This document shows, one piece after another, positions 15,720 to 25,162 of a stretch of DNA of 64,000 nt (positions within the stretch are counted from its first letter, which is position 1; the number at the start of each line of letters is the position of its first letter). The stretch is from PALSA-270 sp963770915 (GTDB lineage Bacteria; Acidobacteriota; Terriglobia; Terriglobales; Acidobacteriaceae). The position numbers and the translations under genes were made by a program. The DNA lies in the NCBI GenBank assembly GCA_963770915.1, contig CAVYRG010000002.1, forward strand, positions 124,001 through 188,000, read 5' to 3'. The notes below the pieces were generated by a model. The model worked only from the letters and a program-made list of their open reading frames with translations, did no database searches and was not told the DNA's origin.

Positions 15720-16079
15720 ATGCTTACAAAAGAGAAAGCTCACGAACTAGCCAAACAGTGGATCCAAGCCTGGAACTCGCATGACCTTGACGCCATCATG
15801 TCCCACTATTCCGAGGATGTTGTTCTGGTATCTCCGGTGACGGCCAAGTTGCTGGGCGATCCGGCGGGAATCGTAAAAGGCAAGCCGGCCCTGCGCGCTT
15901 ATTTCCAGAAAGGCTTGGAGTTCTATCCTCAATTGAGGTTTGATCTGATTGATGTCATGTGGGGACTCTCCAGCCTGGTGGTTTACTACACCAACCAGAA
16001 CGGCACCAAGAGCGGCGAATTCATGGAAGTTGACTCGGCCGGAAAAATCATAAGAGTGGTCGCAAACTACGCCGACTGA
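15720..16079 (+). CDS. SnoaL/NTF2-like fold protein
   Basis: 119 residues from ATG 15720. The sequence AKQWIQAWNSHDLDAIMSHYSEDV is the standard opening of the SnoaL/NTF2-like superfamily, a small cone-shaped fold used by isomerases, hydrolases and binding proteins. The rest (GKPALRAYFQKGLEFYPQL, then VVYYTNQNG) fits. The same frame is open upstream to 15495 but no family residues appear there, so the ATG is preferred. No catalytic assignment is possible. Confidence 0.82.
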   Translation: MLTKEKAHELAKQWIQAWNSHDLDAIMSHYSEDVVLVSPVTAKLLGDPAGIVKGKPALRAYFQKGLEFYPQLRFDLIDVMWGLSSLVVYYTNQNGTKSGEFMEVDSAGKIIRVVANYAD

Positions 16080-16417
16080 CGGTTAGCGCATCGCCTTCAC
16101 TGCCGCTGACGTTTTCCTGTGGCGGAGTGGCTCCTATATCGCGGTCGAAGCCCTGTCTCCTCTCCCGAAAGCCGGTGCATACCAGGCGTTCAGTTGGGAA
16201 AAGGCAAACCAAAATGGAATGTTCCGGCAGGAACATAACGTCATCACGACATTGGGCAGACGGCATTGTCATGACACCTAAGGCTAAGTTGCCAAGAGTA
16301 ATCGTGGGGCGAACATATTTTTGGCTGCATTCGCCACCCACGACATCGCGCACACCCTTGCAAAGAACGCAAGGATAGGGCACCCTCATTCCGAATGCGC
16401 CGACGAGAACCGCTACT
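16080..16417. other. intergenic region, 338 bp
   Basis: Contains one family A repeat at 16351-16385, close to the start of the next gene. Otherwise nothing recognised. Confidence 0.45.
16351..16385. repeat. dispersed hairpin repeat, family A copy 3
   Basis: CACACCCTTGCAAAGAACGCAAGGATAGGGCACCC in parts: ACCCTTGC, AAAGAAC, GCAAGGAT, GGGCACCC. A shortened family A copy 33 bases before the gene at 16418. Confidence 0.6.
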
Positions 16418-17479
16418 ATGACCCGAGCTATGGTGATCCGAACTGTCATGCGCGCTGCGGCGTTGCTGGGCTTGGTGGCCGCGGCCGCTATGCCGGGCTT
16501 TTGTCAGTCGAATCCTAAATTGGAGGCGTTCTTTCGCCAGGACATTGGGCTGAGCCAGGATCAGATCGCCGATATCCAAAGCGGCAAGGCGGTCGCGAAA
16601 ATCATGCCCTCCCGCACGCCGGCTGAGGTCTTCCTGGTGGGCGCGGTCTACATTCATGCGGCTCCCGAGAGCTACTTCAAGTTTGCTCAGGACTTCGACC
16701 GGCTGCGCAAGCTTCCCGGCTACCTGGCGCTCGGAGTTTTTAGCGACCCTCCAGTACTCTCTGACCTGAAAGGTTTCTCGTTCGATGATGACGACATCAA
16801 GGGCTTGAAAAATTGCAAGCCGGGCGACTGTTCGATTCAGTTGCCCGCCAGCTCCATCGAAGCGTTCCAGCAATCCATCGATTGGTCTCGCGCTGACGTG
16901 GACGAACAAGTCAATGAACGTCTGCGGACGGTTGCGCTGCAGCGCTTGCTCGCCTACCAGCACCAGGGCGATCAGGCGCTGGGGGTCTACAACGACAAGC
17001 GCGATCCGACCGAAGTAGCCAAGCAGTTCGCTTACATGCTGAGCTACGACAAGGCATTGCCTGAGTACTTGCCGGATTTTTATCATTATCTTCTCGACTA
17101 TCCCCACGCGAAGCCGCCGAATGTCGAAAATACCTTCTATTGGGCCAGGGTGAAATTCGGTTTGAAGCCAACCTTGCGTGTGGTGCACATGGTGACCATG
17201 CGGGGCGGAGCTTCAGATCCCGTAGCCTATGCCATCGCCGAAAAGCAGCTCTATTCAAGCCACTACTTTGAAACTGCTTTGGACCTCTCGTATTGTGTGC
17301 GCGGGAGTGGCGACCCGAAACAGCCCGGCTTCTACCTCATCATGGCGATGGGTTCCGAGCAGGCAGGTCTAACCGGCCTCAAGGGATCGATCATTCGCAA
17401 GGCTGCGGTAGGCCGGTCGGTTTCAAATCTCCGGGACGCACTCACGACCATCAGGAAGACCTTGGAAAATCGTGAGTAG
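16418..17479 (+). CDS. secreted protein of unknown function
   Basis: 353 residues. N-terminal signal peptide (VMRAAALLGLVAAAAMPGFCQ) followed by a mature part starting SNPKLEAFFRQDIGLSQDQIADIQ. No known domain. Two Cys (KNCKPGDC) may form a disulfide outside the cytoplasm. Alternatives for the start are nearby in-frame codons within the signal region. From memory, similar proteins occur in acidobacterial genomes. A family A repeat precedes it and a family D repeat follows. Confidence 0.7.
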   Translation: MTRAMVIRTVMRAAALLGLVAAAAMPGFCQSNPKLEAFFRQDIGLSQDQIADIQSGKAVAKIMPSRTPAEVFLVGAVYIHAAPESYFKFAQDFDRLRKLPGYLALGVFSDPPVLSDLKGFSFDDDDIKGLKNCKPGDCSIQLPASSIEAFQQSIDWSRADVDEQVNERLRTVALQRLLAYQHQGDQALGVYNDKRDPTEVAKQFAYMLSYDKALPEYLPDFYHYLLDYPHAKPPNVENTFYWARVKFGLKPTLRVVHMVTMRGGASDPVAYAIAEKQLYSSHYFETALDLSYCVRGSGDPKQPGFYLIMAMGSEQAGLTGLKGSIIRKAAVGRSVSNLRDALTTIRKTLENRE

Positions 17480-17490
17480 GCAGAAACGGC

Positions 17491-17539
17491 GGGTGATGCC
17501 ACCTTTGCGGAGTTGGTTTTGCGCAAAGGTTGGCCACCC
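17491..17539. repeat. dispersed repeat, family D copy 2
   Basis: GGGTGATGCCACCTTTGCGG then GTTTTGCGCAAAGGTTGG. The arms ACCTTTGCG and GCGCAAAGGT pair nearly perfectly. Matches the copy at 3791-3834; both copies directly follow a stop codon. Confidence 0.62.
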
Positions 17540-17563
17540 GCGGACTCCCATCGCCGCGACTGC

Positions 17564-17743
17564 CTAGAGCTTCTCGTAGAACTCGCAGGCCGAGCAGGAA
17601 ATAAAAATCCCGCCGGGAATGCCGCGCTCGCGGTCCTTTACACGCTTTACGATCCGCGTCGCCTTGCCGCACTTGGGGCAGTCGGTGCTCTTGGAGGTGT
17701 CCATCACCTTTTTGCGGTCCGCTGTTTTCGCAATCTTCGCCAT
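17564..17743 (-). CDS. mini zinc-ribbon protein, 59 residues
   Basis: A short gene found by reading the minus strand. It starts MAKIAKTADRKKVMD, then has CPKCGK at residues 22-27, a basic middle (RIVKRVKDRERGIPGG) and CSACEF at residues 50-55. The two CxxC pairs 24 residues apart form a four-Cys zinc-ribbon. The start at 17743 is supported by AGGAG six bases upstream. Basic zinc ribbons of this size often bind RNA or DNA or topoisomerase-like tails, but no function is assigned. The neighbouring gene on the plus strand is a nickel/cobalt permease. Confidence 0.7.
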   Translation of the reverse strand: MAKIAKTADRKKVMDTSKSTDCPKCGKATRIVKRVKDRERGIPGGIFISCSACEFYEKL

Positions 17744-17909
17744 TACCGTCTCCTGTTAGAACTTAGGCAACCTTGGCATCGGCCTGAGGTTTGGCATGAA
17801 ATTTAGGGAGTTGTTTCGTGGGAAAATCTGAACTCGCCGACCTTGATTCTACATGAACTGCGCTTCCCTCGTCTGCCTTGTGACCGGTGTAAACTAAGGA
17901 AGCAGTCCT

Positions 17910-18671
17910 ATGTCGGCCTCGCTGAACCTAAATCTCGCGCTCGCCTCGGCGGCCATTCTCGGATTCCGCCACGGTCTGGACTACGACCACATCGCCGCCA
18001 TCTCCGATATCACCAGCGTGCAGAACCGCATGAAGGACGCCATGCGCTACGGCCTGCTCTACGTTTCCGGACACGCCTTGACTGTAGCCGTACTGGGCGC
18101 AGCCGCCATCGGCTTCCGCTTGTCATTGCCGCAGGGCAGCGACCGCTGGGCGGAACGCGCGGTTGGGCTAACGTTGCTGATCTTGGGAATCTACGTACTA
18201 GGCAGCTTGGTGCGGCAAACCAATCACGGACACTATCATCCTAAGACTCGGCTGACCCTGCTGCTGAACGGCATCCTCTGGCTCTACTGGAAGCTTTCGC
18301 GGGTTCTCGGCAAAGGACCGGAAACTTGCCCGGAAGTATTCAGCCAGGGTTATGGCGCGAGCTCAACGTTCCTGATCGGCGTGATTCACGGCGTGGGCGC
18401 CGAAACGCCGACGCAGATTCTACTGTTTCTGATGGCCGCAAACCTTGGCGGCGCCGCGAAAGGCTTCCTAGGATTATTCATGTTCATTGTCGGTCTGGTC
18501 GCGATGAACACGCTGATGTGCGCCTCCGCCGCTGGCATTTTCATCGGCGGCATGCACAAGCCTTACGTATTTCGCACCGTGACCGCACTGACTTCGGTGT
18601 ATAGCGTGGTGGTCGGCCTGGTGTTCCTGCTGGGCTCGGCCAATATGCTGCCGTCGCTGACCGGATCGTAG
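17910..18671 (+). CDS. nickel/cobalt permease, NiCoT-like
   Basis: 253 residues, with about seven hydrophobic segments. The first helix carries FRHGLDYDHIAAI, matching the H-x4-DH metal-binding signature of NiCoT high-affinity nickel/cobalt transporters (HoxN, NixA). A second conserved region is GVIHGVGAETPTQILLF. Members import Ni or Co across the inner membrane. It is shorter than typical NixA (about 330), so it may belong to the shorter HupE-like or acidobacterial branch. AAGGAAG upstream supports the start. No metalloenzyme genes are adjacent. Confidence 0.82.
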   Translation: MSASLNLNLALASAAILGFRHGLDYDHIAAISDITSVQNRMKDAMRYGLLYVSGHALTVAVLGAAAIGFRLSLPQGSDRWAERAVGLTLLILGIYVLGSLVRQTNHGHYHPKTRLTLLLNGILWLYWKLSRVLGKGPETCPEVFSQGYGASSTFLIGVIHGVGAETPTQILLFLMAANLGGAAKGFLGLFMFIVGLVAMNTLMCASAAGIFIGGMHKPYVFRTVTALTSVYSVVVGLVFLLGSANMLPSLTGS

Positions 18672-18703
18672 CTGCGCCGCCCGTTTTCGTGCCCTCATCT
18701 CTT

Positions 18704-19180
18704 CTACGCGATGACGTCGATCGAGTTTCCTTTCGATTGGTTGACCTGCCCGGCATCCGTGGCTCCCTTTGACTGCTGGGAATTGAAGCTGTCTTCGGGC
18801 AGAGCGCTCGCCGGGCGGGCCGTCTGCGTGTTCATGGAATCTGGTTTCTGCGTCACCATCTGCTCGCTGTCCTGTTGAATGCGAGCAAACGCCTCCTCCG
18901 CCATGGCCAGGTCGCCGGAATCCAGCGCACTCTGCAGCGCCTGCAAGTCGGAGCGTATGGCCTTTTGCGGATTTACTTCCGCGGAAGCACGAATTCCGTT
19001 CTGTTGTGGGCGGACGCTCTGCAAGTCCTGCTGGAAGTTATTCAGGGCATGCTGCACCGAGTTCAAATTGCCGCTGGACAATGCCTTCTGCAGCGCCAGA
19101 ATATCCTGACGCCAACCCTGTTGTGGCTGGGCCAGGTCTTGGGTGTGGAGTGAAATCGCTGTGACCGCAGTGACTGACAT
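18704..19180 (-). CDS. small Gln/Ala-rich protein with two helical repeats
   Basis: 158 residues, function unknown. It has two similar helical units: DILALQKALSSGNLNSVQHA and DLQALQSALDSGDLAMAEEA, about 55 residues apart. Each is followed by a Gln-rich stretch. There is no signal peptide and no membrane helix. The start is supported by AAGAAGG four bases upstream. The repeated ALQ-x-AL-x-SG-x-L pattern is one I associate with acidobacteria. It is convergent with the permease. Confidence 0.7.
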   Translation of the reverse strand: MSVTAVTAISLHTQDLAQPQQGWRQDILALQKALSSGNLNSVQHALNNFQQDLQSVRPQQNGIRASAEVNPQKAIRSDLQALQSALDSGDLAMAEEAFARIQQDSEQMVTQKPDSMNTQTARPASALPEDSFNSQQSKGATDAGQVNQSKGNSIDVIA

Positions 19181-19546
19181 AAGGCCTTCTTGGTTCCCGA
19201 TATCTTTTCCGCTCGTAACCCGGAGTGCTGTTACTCGCGGGCGCGCTTGTACTTTCCGCGTCTTTCTCGTAGAGCGGCAGAAAAGGCCGGCTCCTTCAGC
19301 TTTTTCGCGCTATTGGCGAGTCGATGGTTATCCGCTGAAGTTACCTTCGCGCCTCTTTGCCGGGCCGCAGGGCCGAGCGATGTCAGACGTATCTGTACAT
19401 ACGCTGGGGTAGATGTCTATCGCTCAAGTACGTAGTTTGCACCGGTAGGGCTGTCGGAGAAAACAGCCTCGTCGGAATCACGCCTTGACGACGTGTGTTA
19501 GCCTACGGGCGCACGTTTGCAACCAATGCATTTTGGAGGCGAACCA
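19181..19546. other. intergenic region, 366 bp
   Basis: Divergent promoter region between the Gln-rich protein gene and the GH79 gene. I see no repeats, RNA gene or convincing sigma-70 boxes here. Confidence 0.4.
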
Positions 19547-21220
19547 GTGACCACTGCCGCAGGTTGTTTTGGCAAGAATTCATTCCCTTCTCTCTCCATC
19601 GCCCAGAAGAACAACATCGCCTCAGTCTTTTACAAGAACTTTCGTCCGCAAAGCTATTCTGCCAAGCGACGAGTGTGGCTGGCGGCCATCGCCGCAGCGG
19701 TTCTCTTGGCCGCATCTCCTACCCGGGCGGCATCGCCGCCGATCGCAACGGTGGACGTTCAGAACCAGACTCTCGGAAACAAGATTCCCGCAGATTTTGT
19801 CGGCTTGAGCATTGAGGTCTCTGCCGCCGGACAAGGCCTGGCCACTCCTCCCGCCGCCATGCAGATGGGAAAGCCGTCCCAGCCCTTGGCTGAATATGTC
19901 TATTCGCTTGGCGTTCCCGGCCAGCCCAATTCGGTGTTCTTCAAGTTCATGCGCAATCTGGGACCGGGCGTGCTGCGCTTGGGCGGAAACAGCCAGGACA
20001 ACACATGTTGGAATCCGGCCGCGGCCCCGCATCCGGACTGGTGCAAGGGCGCAATTGACGCCGGCTACATGCAGCTCTACGCTGACGCTGCCGCCGCCAG
20101 CGGATGGAATCTCATTTTGGGGCTCAATCTCAAACAGAACTCTCCCACCTGGGCGCTCGATGAAGTTGTGAACGGCGTGGCCAAAGAGATTCCCGCCAGC
20201 CGGGTGCTGGGCCTTGAGATCGGCAACGAGCACGATCTCTTTGCCCGCGACGGCTCCCGCCCAGCGGGTTACACGCCGGCCGAGGATGCCCGCGATTTCC
20301 TGAACTACGTGCAGACCTTCCAGAAGGATGCCGCCGCGAAGTCCTATCCGGTGATGGGGCCGGCAACCTGCTGCGGATGGCGCAATCCGGCCGACCTGGC
20401 CGCGTTTCTCGATGGCGTAGGACCGGCGAATCTGAAGCTAGTTACGGTCCACGATTATTCCGCCACAACCTGCAACAACCATATCGTCACGGTCGAGGAA
20501 CTGCTGGCGCCGAAACTGATGGCTAAATTCAATGACGCGGCCAAAGCTCTAGTCGCGGAGGCGCACAAACGAAATCTTCCCATCGCGCTGGCGGAAACCA
20601 ATTCCGCTTCCTGCGGCGGAATGAAAGGGGTCAGCAACGCCTTCGCCTCAACGGTCTGGGGATTGGACTGGCTGTTTTCTTCCGCGGAAGATGGATACAC
20701 GGGCGTCAATTTTCACATCAGCTACCGCACCGGCGGCAGCGCCTATAAGCCGGTCGAAACGACGGGCTGGCAGGATCCCTCCCACCGCTGGCACTATCGC
20801 AATACGGCGCAACCGCTTTACTACGCCATGGCGATGTTCGCGCAGAACGCATCCGGGAAGCATTTGCTTCCCGCCGAAATCCAATCCGCCGCCAACATCA
20901 AGGCCTATGCCGTGACCGCTTGCGCGGATTGCGCAACCGAGGTCTTCGTCATCAACAAAGACAGCTCCGCCTCCGGCGCCGTCCGCGTGCATCTCGCGGC
21001 ATCCGGCGGAGAAGCGTCGCTCCTCCTGCTTCGGGCACCGAGCCTGGAATCGCTGGCTCCGGAGGTTCGCTACGGTGGCGTGCAGTTCGACGAAAATGCG
21101 AACCTGCCCGCGGTTCACACCGCCCACGTACGGCGGGGAGAAGACGGCTCCTATGAATTCACTTTGCCAAACGCCAGCGCCGCGCTGCTAACCATCGCGG
21201 CGCAAAAGAAAATGAAATAG
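19547..21220 (+). CDS. GH79 beta-glucuronidase-like glycoside hydrolase, secreted
   Basis: About 557 residues from GTG 19547, which follows GGAGG by seven bases; the longer TTG frame lacks such a site. A signal segment (WLAAIAAAVLLAASPTRA) leads into a (beta/alpha)8 barrel. The likely acid/base is Glu228 in LEIGNEHD and the likely nucleophile is Glu350 in LAETNSASCGG. Both loops fit family GH79, which includes heparanase and the characterised A. capsulatum beta-glucuronidase. The C-terminal beta-domain matches the GH79 C-terminal type. It likely removes glucuronic acid from plant arabinogalactan or other glucuronides. The TonB receptor directly downstream could import products. Confidence 0.9.
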   Translation: MTTAAGCFGKNSFPSLSIAQKNNIASVFYKNFRPQSYSAKRRVWLAAIAAAVLLAASPTRAASPPIATVDVQNQTLGNKIPADFVGLSIEVSAAGQGLATPPAAMQMGKPSQPLAEYVYSLGVPGQPNSVFFKFMRNLGPGVLRLGGNSQDNTCWNPAAAPHPDWCKGAIDAGYMQLYADAAAASGWNLILGLNLKQNSPTWALDEVVNGVAKEIPASRVLGLEIGNEHDLFARDGSRPAGYTPAEDARDFLNYVQTFQKDAAAKSYPVMGPATCCGWRNPADLAAFLDGVGPANLKLVTVHDYSATTCNNHIVTVEELLAPKLMAKFNDAAKALVAEAHKRNLPIALAETNSASCGGMKGVSNAFASTVWGLDWLFSSAEDGYTGVNFHISYRTGGSAYKPVETTGWQDPSHRWHYRNTAQPLYYAMAMFAQNASGKHLLPAEIQSAANIKAYAVTACADCATEVFVINKDSSASGAVRVHLAASGGEASLLLLRAPSLESLAPEVRYGGVQFDENANLPAVHTAHVRRGEDGSYEFTLPNASAALLTIAAQKKMK

Positions 21221-21278
21221 AAGGCGCCGGCCTGGGTTCGCCAGCGTCCGTCAAGTAGATAATTCCAGAAGATTTATC

Positions 21279-21308
21279 TTGACACTGGCAAACCAAGGTC
21301 AGTATAAG
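21279..21308 (+). promoter_or_regulatory. sigma-70 promoter of the TonB receptor gene
   Basis: TTGACA at 21279-21284 and TATAAG at 21303-21308 with an 18-base spacer. Transcription should start near 21315, leaving an untranslated leader of about 265 bases before the ATG at 21580. Confidence 0.6.
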
Positions 21309-21328
21309 TTTCGACGCGGGCGTGCTGG

Positions 21329-21350
21329 CCCGGCCAATGCTCCGGCCGGG
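21329..21350 (+). other. leader hairpin of the TonB receptor mRNA
   Basis: CCCGGCC and GGCCGGG pair around an 8-base loop just after the predicted transcription start. There is no T-run, so it is a leader structure rather than a terminator. The remaining leader to 21579 has no riboswitch I recognise. Confidence 0.45.
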
Positions 21351-21579
21351 AATTTCTGGAGTGTTCAGCACGGTTAGGTAGTGGAAAGATAGTTCGAGGC
21401 TACAACTATTGGCAATGCATTCCCGGCTTGTGATAGCAAGGAATTGGCCACATAGTTTGAGTATACAACTATATGCGTTACACGCCGCGCCATGCGCTTT
21501 GCTTGCTCTCCACCAGGAGTCTCTAGGGAAGCAGCGAAACATGGTGTTCGAACGCACAAAACCAGGCTGGAGGATTCTC

Positions 21580-24500
21580 ATGAAGCGGACATGGATGCTG
21601 GCTCTGATCGTCGTCGCTTTCTTCGTCTTTTCCCTTAGCGCCTTCCCCCAGGGCGGAGGCAACGCGGCCATCACCGGCTCGGTGGCCGACCCGTCGAACG
21701 CCATGGTCTCCGGCGCCGAAATCACCGTGACCCAGAAAGGCACGGGCGTTAAGCGCGTGGTGACCACCAACGAGTCTGGCCACTTTAACGTTCCATCGCT
21801 TCCCCCTGCCACTTACACCGTGGAAGTGAGAGCCAAGGGCTTCAAGTCATTTGCCCAGGACATCATCCTGCTGGCCGATCAGGTCCGGACGGTGGACGCT
21901 CACCTGCAGCTAGGCGAGGCCTCCCAGCAAATTACCGTCGAAGAATCAAGCGTGCAGGTCGATACCGTTACACCTGTGTTGAACCAAGTCATCGAGCAGG
22001 CCCGCGTGATCAACTTGCCTCTGAACGGCAGAAACGCCGCCGACCTCACGCTGCTGGTGCCGGGCGCGAACACCGCCAACGGCCATGGCGCGACCCAGGG
22101 CGACACCAAGCAGGTTCCCGGCGCGGAATCGATTTCCGTGAACGGCGCGCGGCCCGACCAGATCAGCTACAACCTGGATGGCGCCAGCAATGAAGACTTG
22201 ATGAGCAACACCAACAATCCCTTCCCCTTCCCCGATGCGCTGCAGGAATTCAGCGTACAGACCAACAGCTTCGACGCGCAATACGGGGCCAATGCCGGCG
22301 CGGTCGTGAACGTGGTCACCAAGTCCGGCACCAACCACTGGCACGGGGACGTGTTTGAATTCGCCCGCAACGCGGCCTTCAACGCCGCCAACTACTTCAG
22401 CTACAAAAACGGCCAGCTCCATGTTGACCCGCTCAAACGGAACCAGTACGGCGCCACCATCGGCGGGCCGATCTTCAAGGACAAGAGTTTTATTTTCTTT
22501 GGCTATCAGGGAACGCGGATACGGAGCGTCAACAATGCCGGCAATGCGTTTATTCCCACCCCTGCAAACCTCAACGGCGATTTCTCTGCTTATCTTGATC
22601 CCAACAATCCGGCCAATCCGCTAGGAGGTCCCGGCAAGTCCCCCATCACCATCAATGACCCAACAACCGGAATGCCGTTTCCCGACCAGGCCAATATCGG
22701 GCCCATCAATCCAGTGGCCCTTAACATGGCCAAACTTCTGCCAATCTCCCAAGAGTCGGTGAATGGCTTTGTTACATTCGCCACCCCCCTTTCTCAAAAT
22801 TTTGACGAGTACGTAGCCCGTTTTGACCAGGTGATGCGCGGACAGGACCGGCTCTTTGTCCGTTTCTATCTGGATCGCTATATCCACGCTCCTTCTTACG
22901 ACGGCAAGGATCTGTTGACCGTGGGCACCGGATCGACCGTTCAATCCCAGAATTGGGCCGTGGGCTACACTTCGGTTCTCAGCCCAACCCTGGTCAACAA
23001 CGTTGTGGTCGATGTGGTGAGGGCAGCCTCGGATCGCGGCCAGGGCGGCCAAGTCCCCCAGTTGAACGACCTTGGTGCAACCATTTTTCAGCTACCCAAA
23101 TCGCAAGGCGGCATTCGGGCCTTTAACGTCAGCGGCGATTTCAACATTTCGCAATTCACCGACGCCAAGTTCATCCGCAACACCGGGAATATCCGCGATC
23201 AGTTGACCTGGACGCATGGCAAACACACGTTCAGCTTCGGCGGCGATTTTGAACGTGACCAGTCCAACATTCGGAATACAGACCTTGAGAATGGAAGTTT
23301 CACCTTTACCAGCGACACCACGAACCTGGCGCTTGCAAGTTTTATGCTTGGTCACATCCACGCACTGAGCCAAACCTCAGGAGACTACTCGGATTCTCGC
23401 GAGAACGTCATCGGCCTCTACGTATCCGATAAATGGAAAATCTACCCACGGCTCTCGCTGGACCTTGGCCTGCGTTGGGAACCGCAGAACCCGATGAAGG
23501 AAATCTATGGCCGCATTCAGCAGTTCCGGCCTGACGCTTATGCCGCCGGAGTACAATCGACCGTCATTCCTTCCGCCCCGGCAGGCCTGTTCTTTGTGGG
23601 CGATTCCTACCAAGGCATCACGGTGCCGGCCACTGGCCAGACCGGCGACTACAACAACTTCGCTCCCCGCGTGGGTTTTGCCTATGATCCAACCGGCTCC
23701 GGCAAGACCGCCATCCGGGGCGGAGGCGGCGTGTTCTATTACACGCGCCTGCCCGGCCTTTTCTTGAATGACGCGGCCATCGTTTCTCCCTTCAGCTTGC
23801 GCATCGACCCGGATGAGGCTCACACTGGCCCGCTGGACAACCCACTGGTGAATTTCCCCAGCTTTGTGGCGGGGTTCCCTCAGCGATTCACCCTGTCCAA
23901 TGTTCCCAAAAACGTCGCCTTCCCCGCAGTGGTCAGCGTCTACAGCGAACAGCCAGGAGTTAAGTGGACGACCCCCACAACGTTCGACTGGAACTTGACT
24001 GTCGAACGACAGCTGCGGTCAGACATGGTCGCTCATGTGTCTTACGTTGGGCTGCGTGGGGTGCATCTCCGTCAGGACGTAGACCTGAACCCTCGCGTCT
24101 ACGTACTAGGCAGCCCCAACAACACCAAGGACGCCAGCCGTCCGTTCCAACCCTTCAGCGACATCATCGAAAATCGCAACACTGGCGCTTCCGAATATCA
24201 CGCCTTGCAGGCAGACTTGGAGAAGCGTCCTTCGGCGGGTTCGGTGGGGATCTTCAAGCACGTCACACTGCTGGCAAATTACACTTACTCCAAAGCAACC
24301 GAGTATGGGCTGTCGAGCAACGGCGGCGTCACCGACGTGGGTTCGAGCAAAGGCTCCGGCATGTCGTTTTACGATCCCCGCCAGCACGCCTTTGACTCCG
24401 GACTGTCCGACTTCGATCACACGCATCGCGTCGTCGCCTCCTATGTTTGGGACCTGCCGAGGCTTTCCGGAATGAGCGGTCTGGTTCGCTCAACCATCGG

Positions 24501-25023
24501 CGGATGGCAATGGACCGGCATCTACAGCTACACCAGCGGCGATCCTATGACGATTCTGGCTGGCAAGGACCAATCCAATACCGGCTTGGGTGGAGATCGC
24601 GCCCAGTTCACCGGAAGCGCGAGCCAATTTGGTGTCATAGCGCCATCCAGCGCCCGCAAAGGTTGCGCCAACGCCCCCACGGCAGCTTGCGTGGCTTGGC
24701 TGGATACAACTCTGTTCGCGCAACCGGCAGTTGGGACTTACGGCAATGCAGGCAAAAACACGTTTCGCGGCCCCAGCCATTGGAATGTTGACATGGGGCT
24801 GATGAAGAACTTCACACCGCTCAGCGCGCACGAGGACTTCAACATTCAGTTCCGCGGCGAATTCTTCAATCTCTTTAACCACGCCCAATTTAGTGATCCG
24901 GATGTGACCCAGGCGGACGCGAACTTCGGCAGCATTCGCAGCACGCTGGGCGTCGCAGCGGGCACCACCGGTACCTCGGCCGACAATCGCATCATTCAGT
25001 TGGCATTGAAAATATCGTTCTAA
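21580..25023 (+). CDS. Oar-like TonB-dependent receptor with carboxypeptidase-regulatory-like domain
   Basis: 1147 residues from ATG 21580 (TGGAGG six bases upstream). Signal peptide (MLALIVVAFFVFSLSAFPQ), then a beta-sandwich domain at about 30-115 (AAITGSVADPSNAMVSGAEITV, GHFNVPSLPPATYTVEVRAKGF in parts). A plug region follows (NLPLNGRNAADLTLLVPG, SVNGARPDQISYNLDG) and a long 22-strand barrel ends in ...IIQLALKISF with the terminal aromatic. This is the large acidobacterial receptor type (Oar/CarboxypepD_reg-like). It sits in the outer membrane and imports an unknown, probably carbohydrate-derived, ligand with TonB energy. A strong terminator follows. Confidence 0.92.
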   Translation: MKRTWMLALIVVAFFVFSLSAFPQGGGNAAITGSVADPSNAMVSGAEITVTQKGTGVKRVVTTNESGHFNVPSLPPATYTVEVRAKGFKSFAQDIILLADQVRTVDAHLQLGEASQQITVEESSVQVDTVTPVLNQVIEQARVINLPLNGRNAADLTLLVPGANTANGHGATQGDTKQVPGAESISVNGARPDQISYNLDGASNEDLMSNTNNPFPFPDALQEFSVQTNSFDAQYGANAGAVVNVVTKSGTNHWHGDVFEFARNAAFNAANYFSYKNGQLHVDPLKRNQYGATIGGPIFKDKSFIFFGYQGTRIRSVNNAGNAFIPTPANLNGDFSAYLDPNNPANPLGGPGKSPITINDPTTGMPFPDQANIGPINPVALNMAKLLPISQESVNGFVTFATPLSQNFDEYVARFDQVMRGQDRLFVRFYLDRYIHAPSYDGKDLLTVGTGSTVQSQNWAVGYTSVLSPTLVNNVVVDVVRAASDRGQGGQVPQLNDLGATIFQLPKSQGGIRAFNVSGDFNISQFTDAKFIRNTGNIRDQLTWTHGKHTFSFGGDFERDQSNIRNTDLENGSFTFTSDTTNLALASFMLGHIHALSQTSGDYSDSRENVIGLYVSDKWKIYPRLSLDLGLRWEPQNPMKEIYGRIQQFRPDAYAAGVQSTVIPSAPAGLFFVGDSYQGITVPATGQTGDYNNFAPRVGFAYDPTGSGKTAIRGGGGVFYYTRLPGLFLNDAAIVSPFSLRIDPDEAHTGPLDNPLVNFPSFVAGFPQRFTLSNVPKNVAFPAVVSVYSEQPGVKWTTPTTFDWNLTVERQLRSDMVAHVSYVGLRGVHLRQDVDLNPRVYVLGSPNNTKDASRPFQPFSDIIENRNTGASEYHALQADLEKRPSAGSVGIFKHVTLLANYTYSKATEYGLSSNGGVTDVGSSKGSGMSFYDPRQHAFDSGLSDFDHTHRVVASYVWDLPRLSGMSGLVRSTIGGWQWTGIYSYTSGDPMTILAGKDQSNTGLGGDRAQFTGSASQFGVIAPSSARKGCANAPTAACVAWLDTTLFAQPAVGTYGNAGKNTFRGPSHWNVDMGLMKNFTPLSAHEDFNIQFRGEFFNLFNHAQFSDPDVTQADANFGSIRSTLGVAAGTTGTSADNRIIQLALKISF

Positions 25024-25042
25024 GCTAATCGAGTAAAGCCGA

Positions 25043-25078
25043 GTGGGGCGAATGGCATGCCATTCGCTCCACTTTTTT
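25043..25078 (+). terminator. Rho-independent terminator of the TonB receptor gene
   Basis: GTGGGGCGAATGGC pairs with GCCATTCGCTCCAC, making a long stem, and is followed by TTTTTT. It lies 20 bases after the receptor stop. Confidence 0.85.
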
Positions 25079-25162
25079 CATACCCGCAGCGACCCTGCTT
25101 GCCCGGTCTCGGTTCAATTCCTTCCGTACCTACCCCACCGTAACGTTACTCACGCATCGCAA

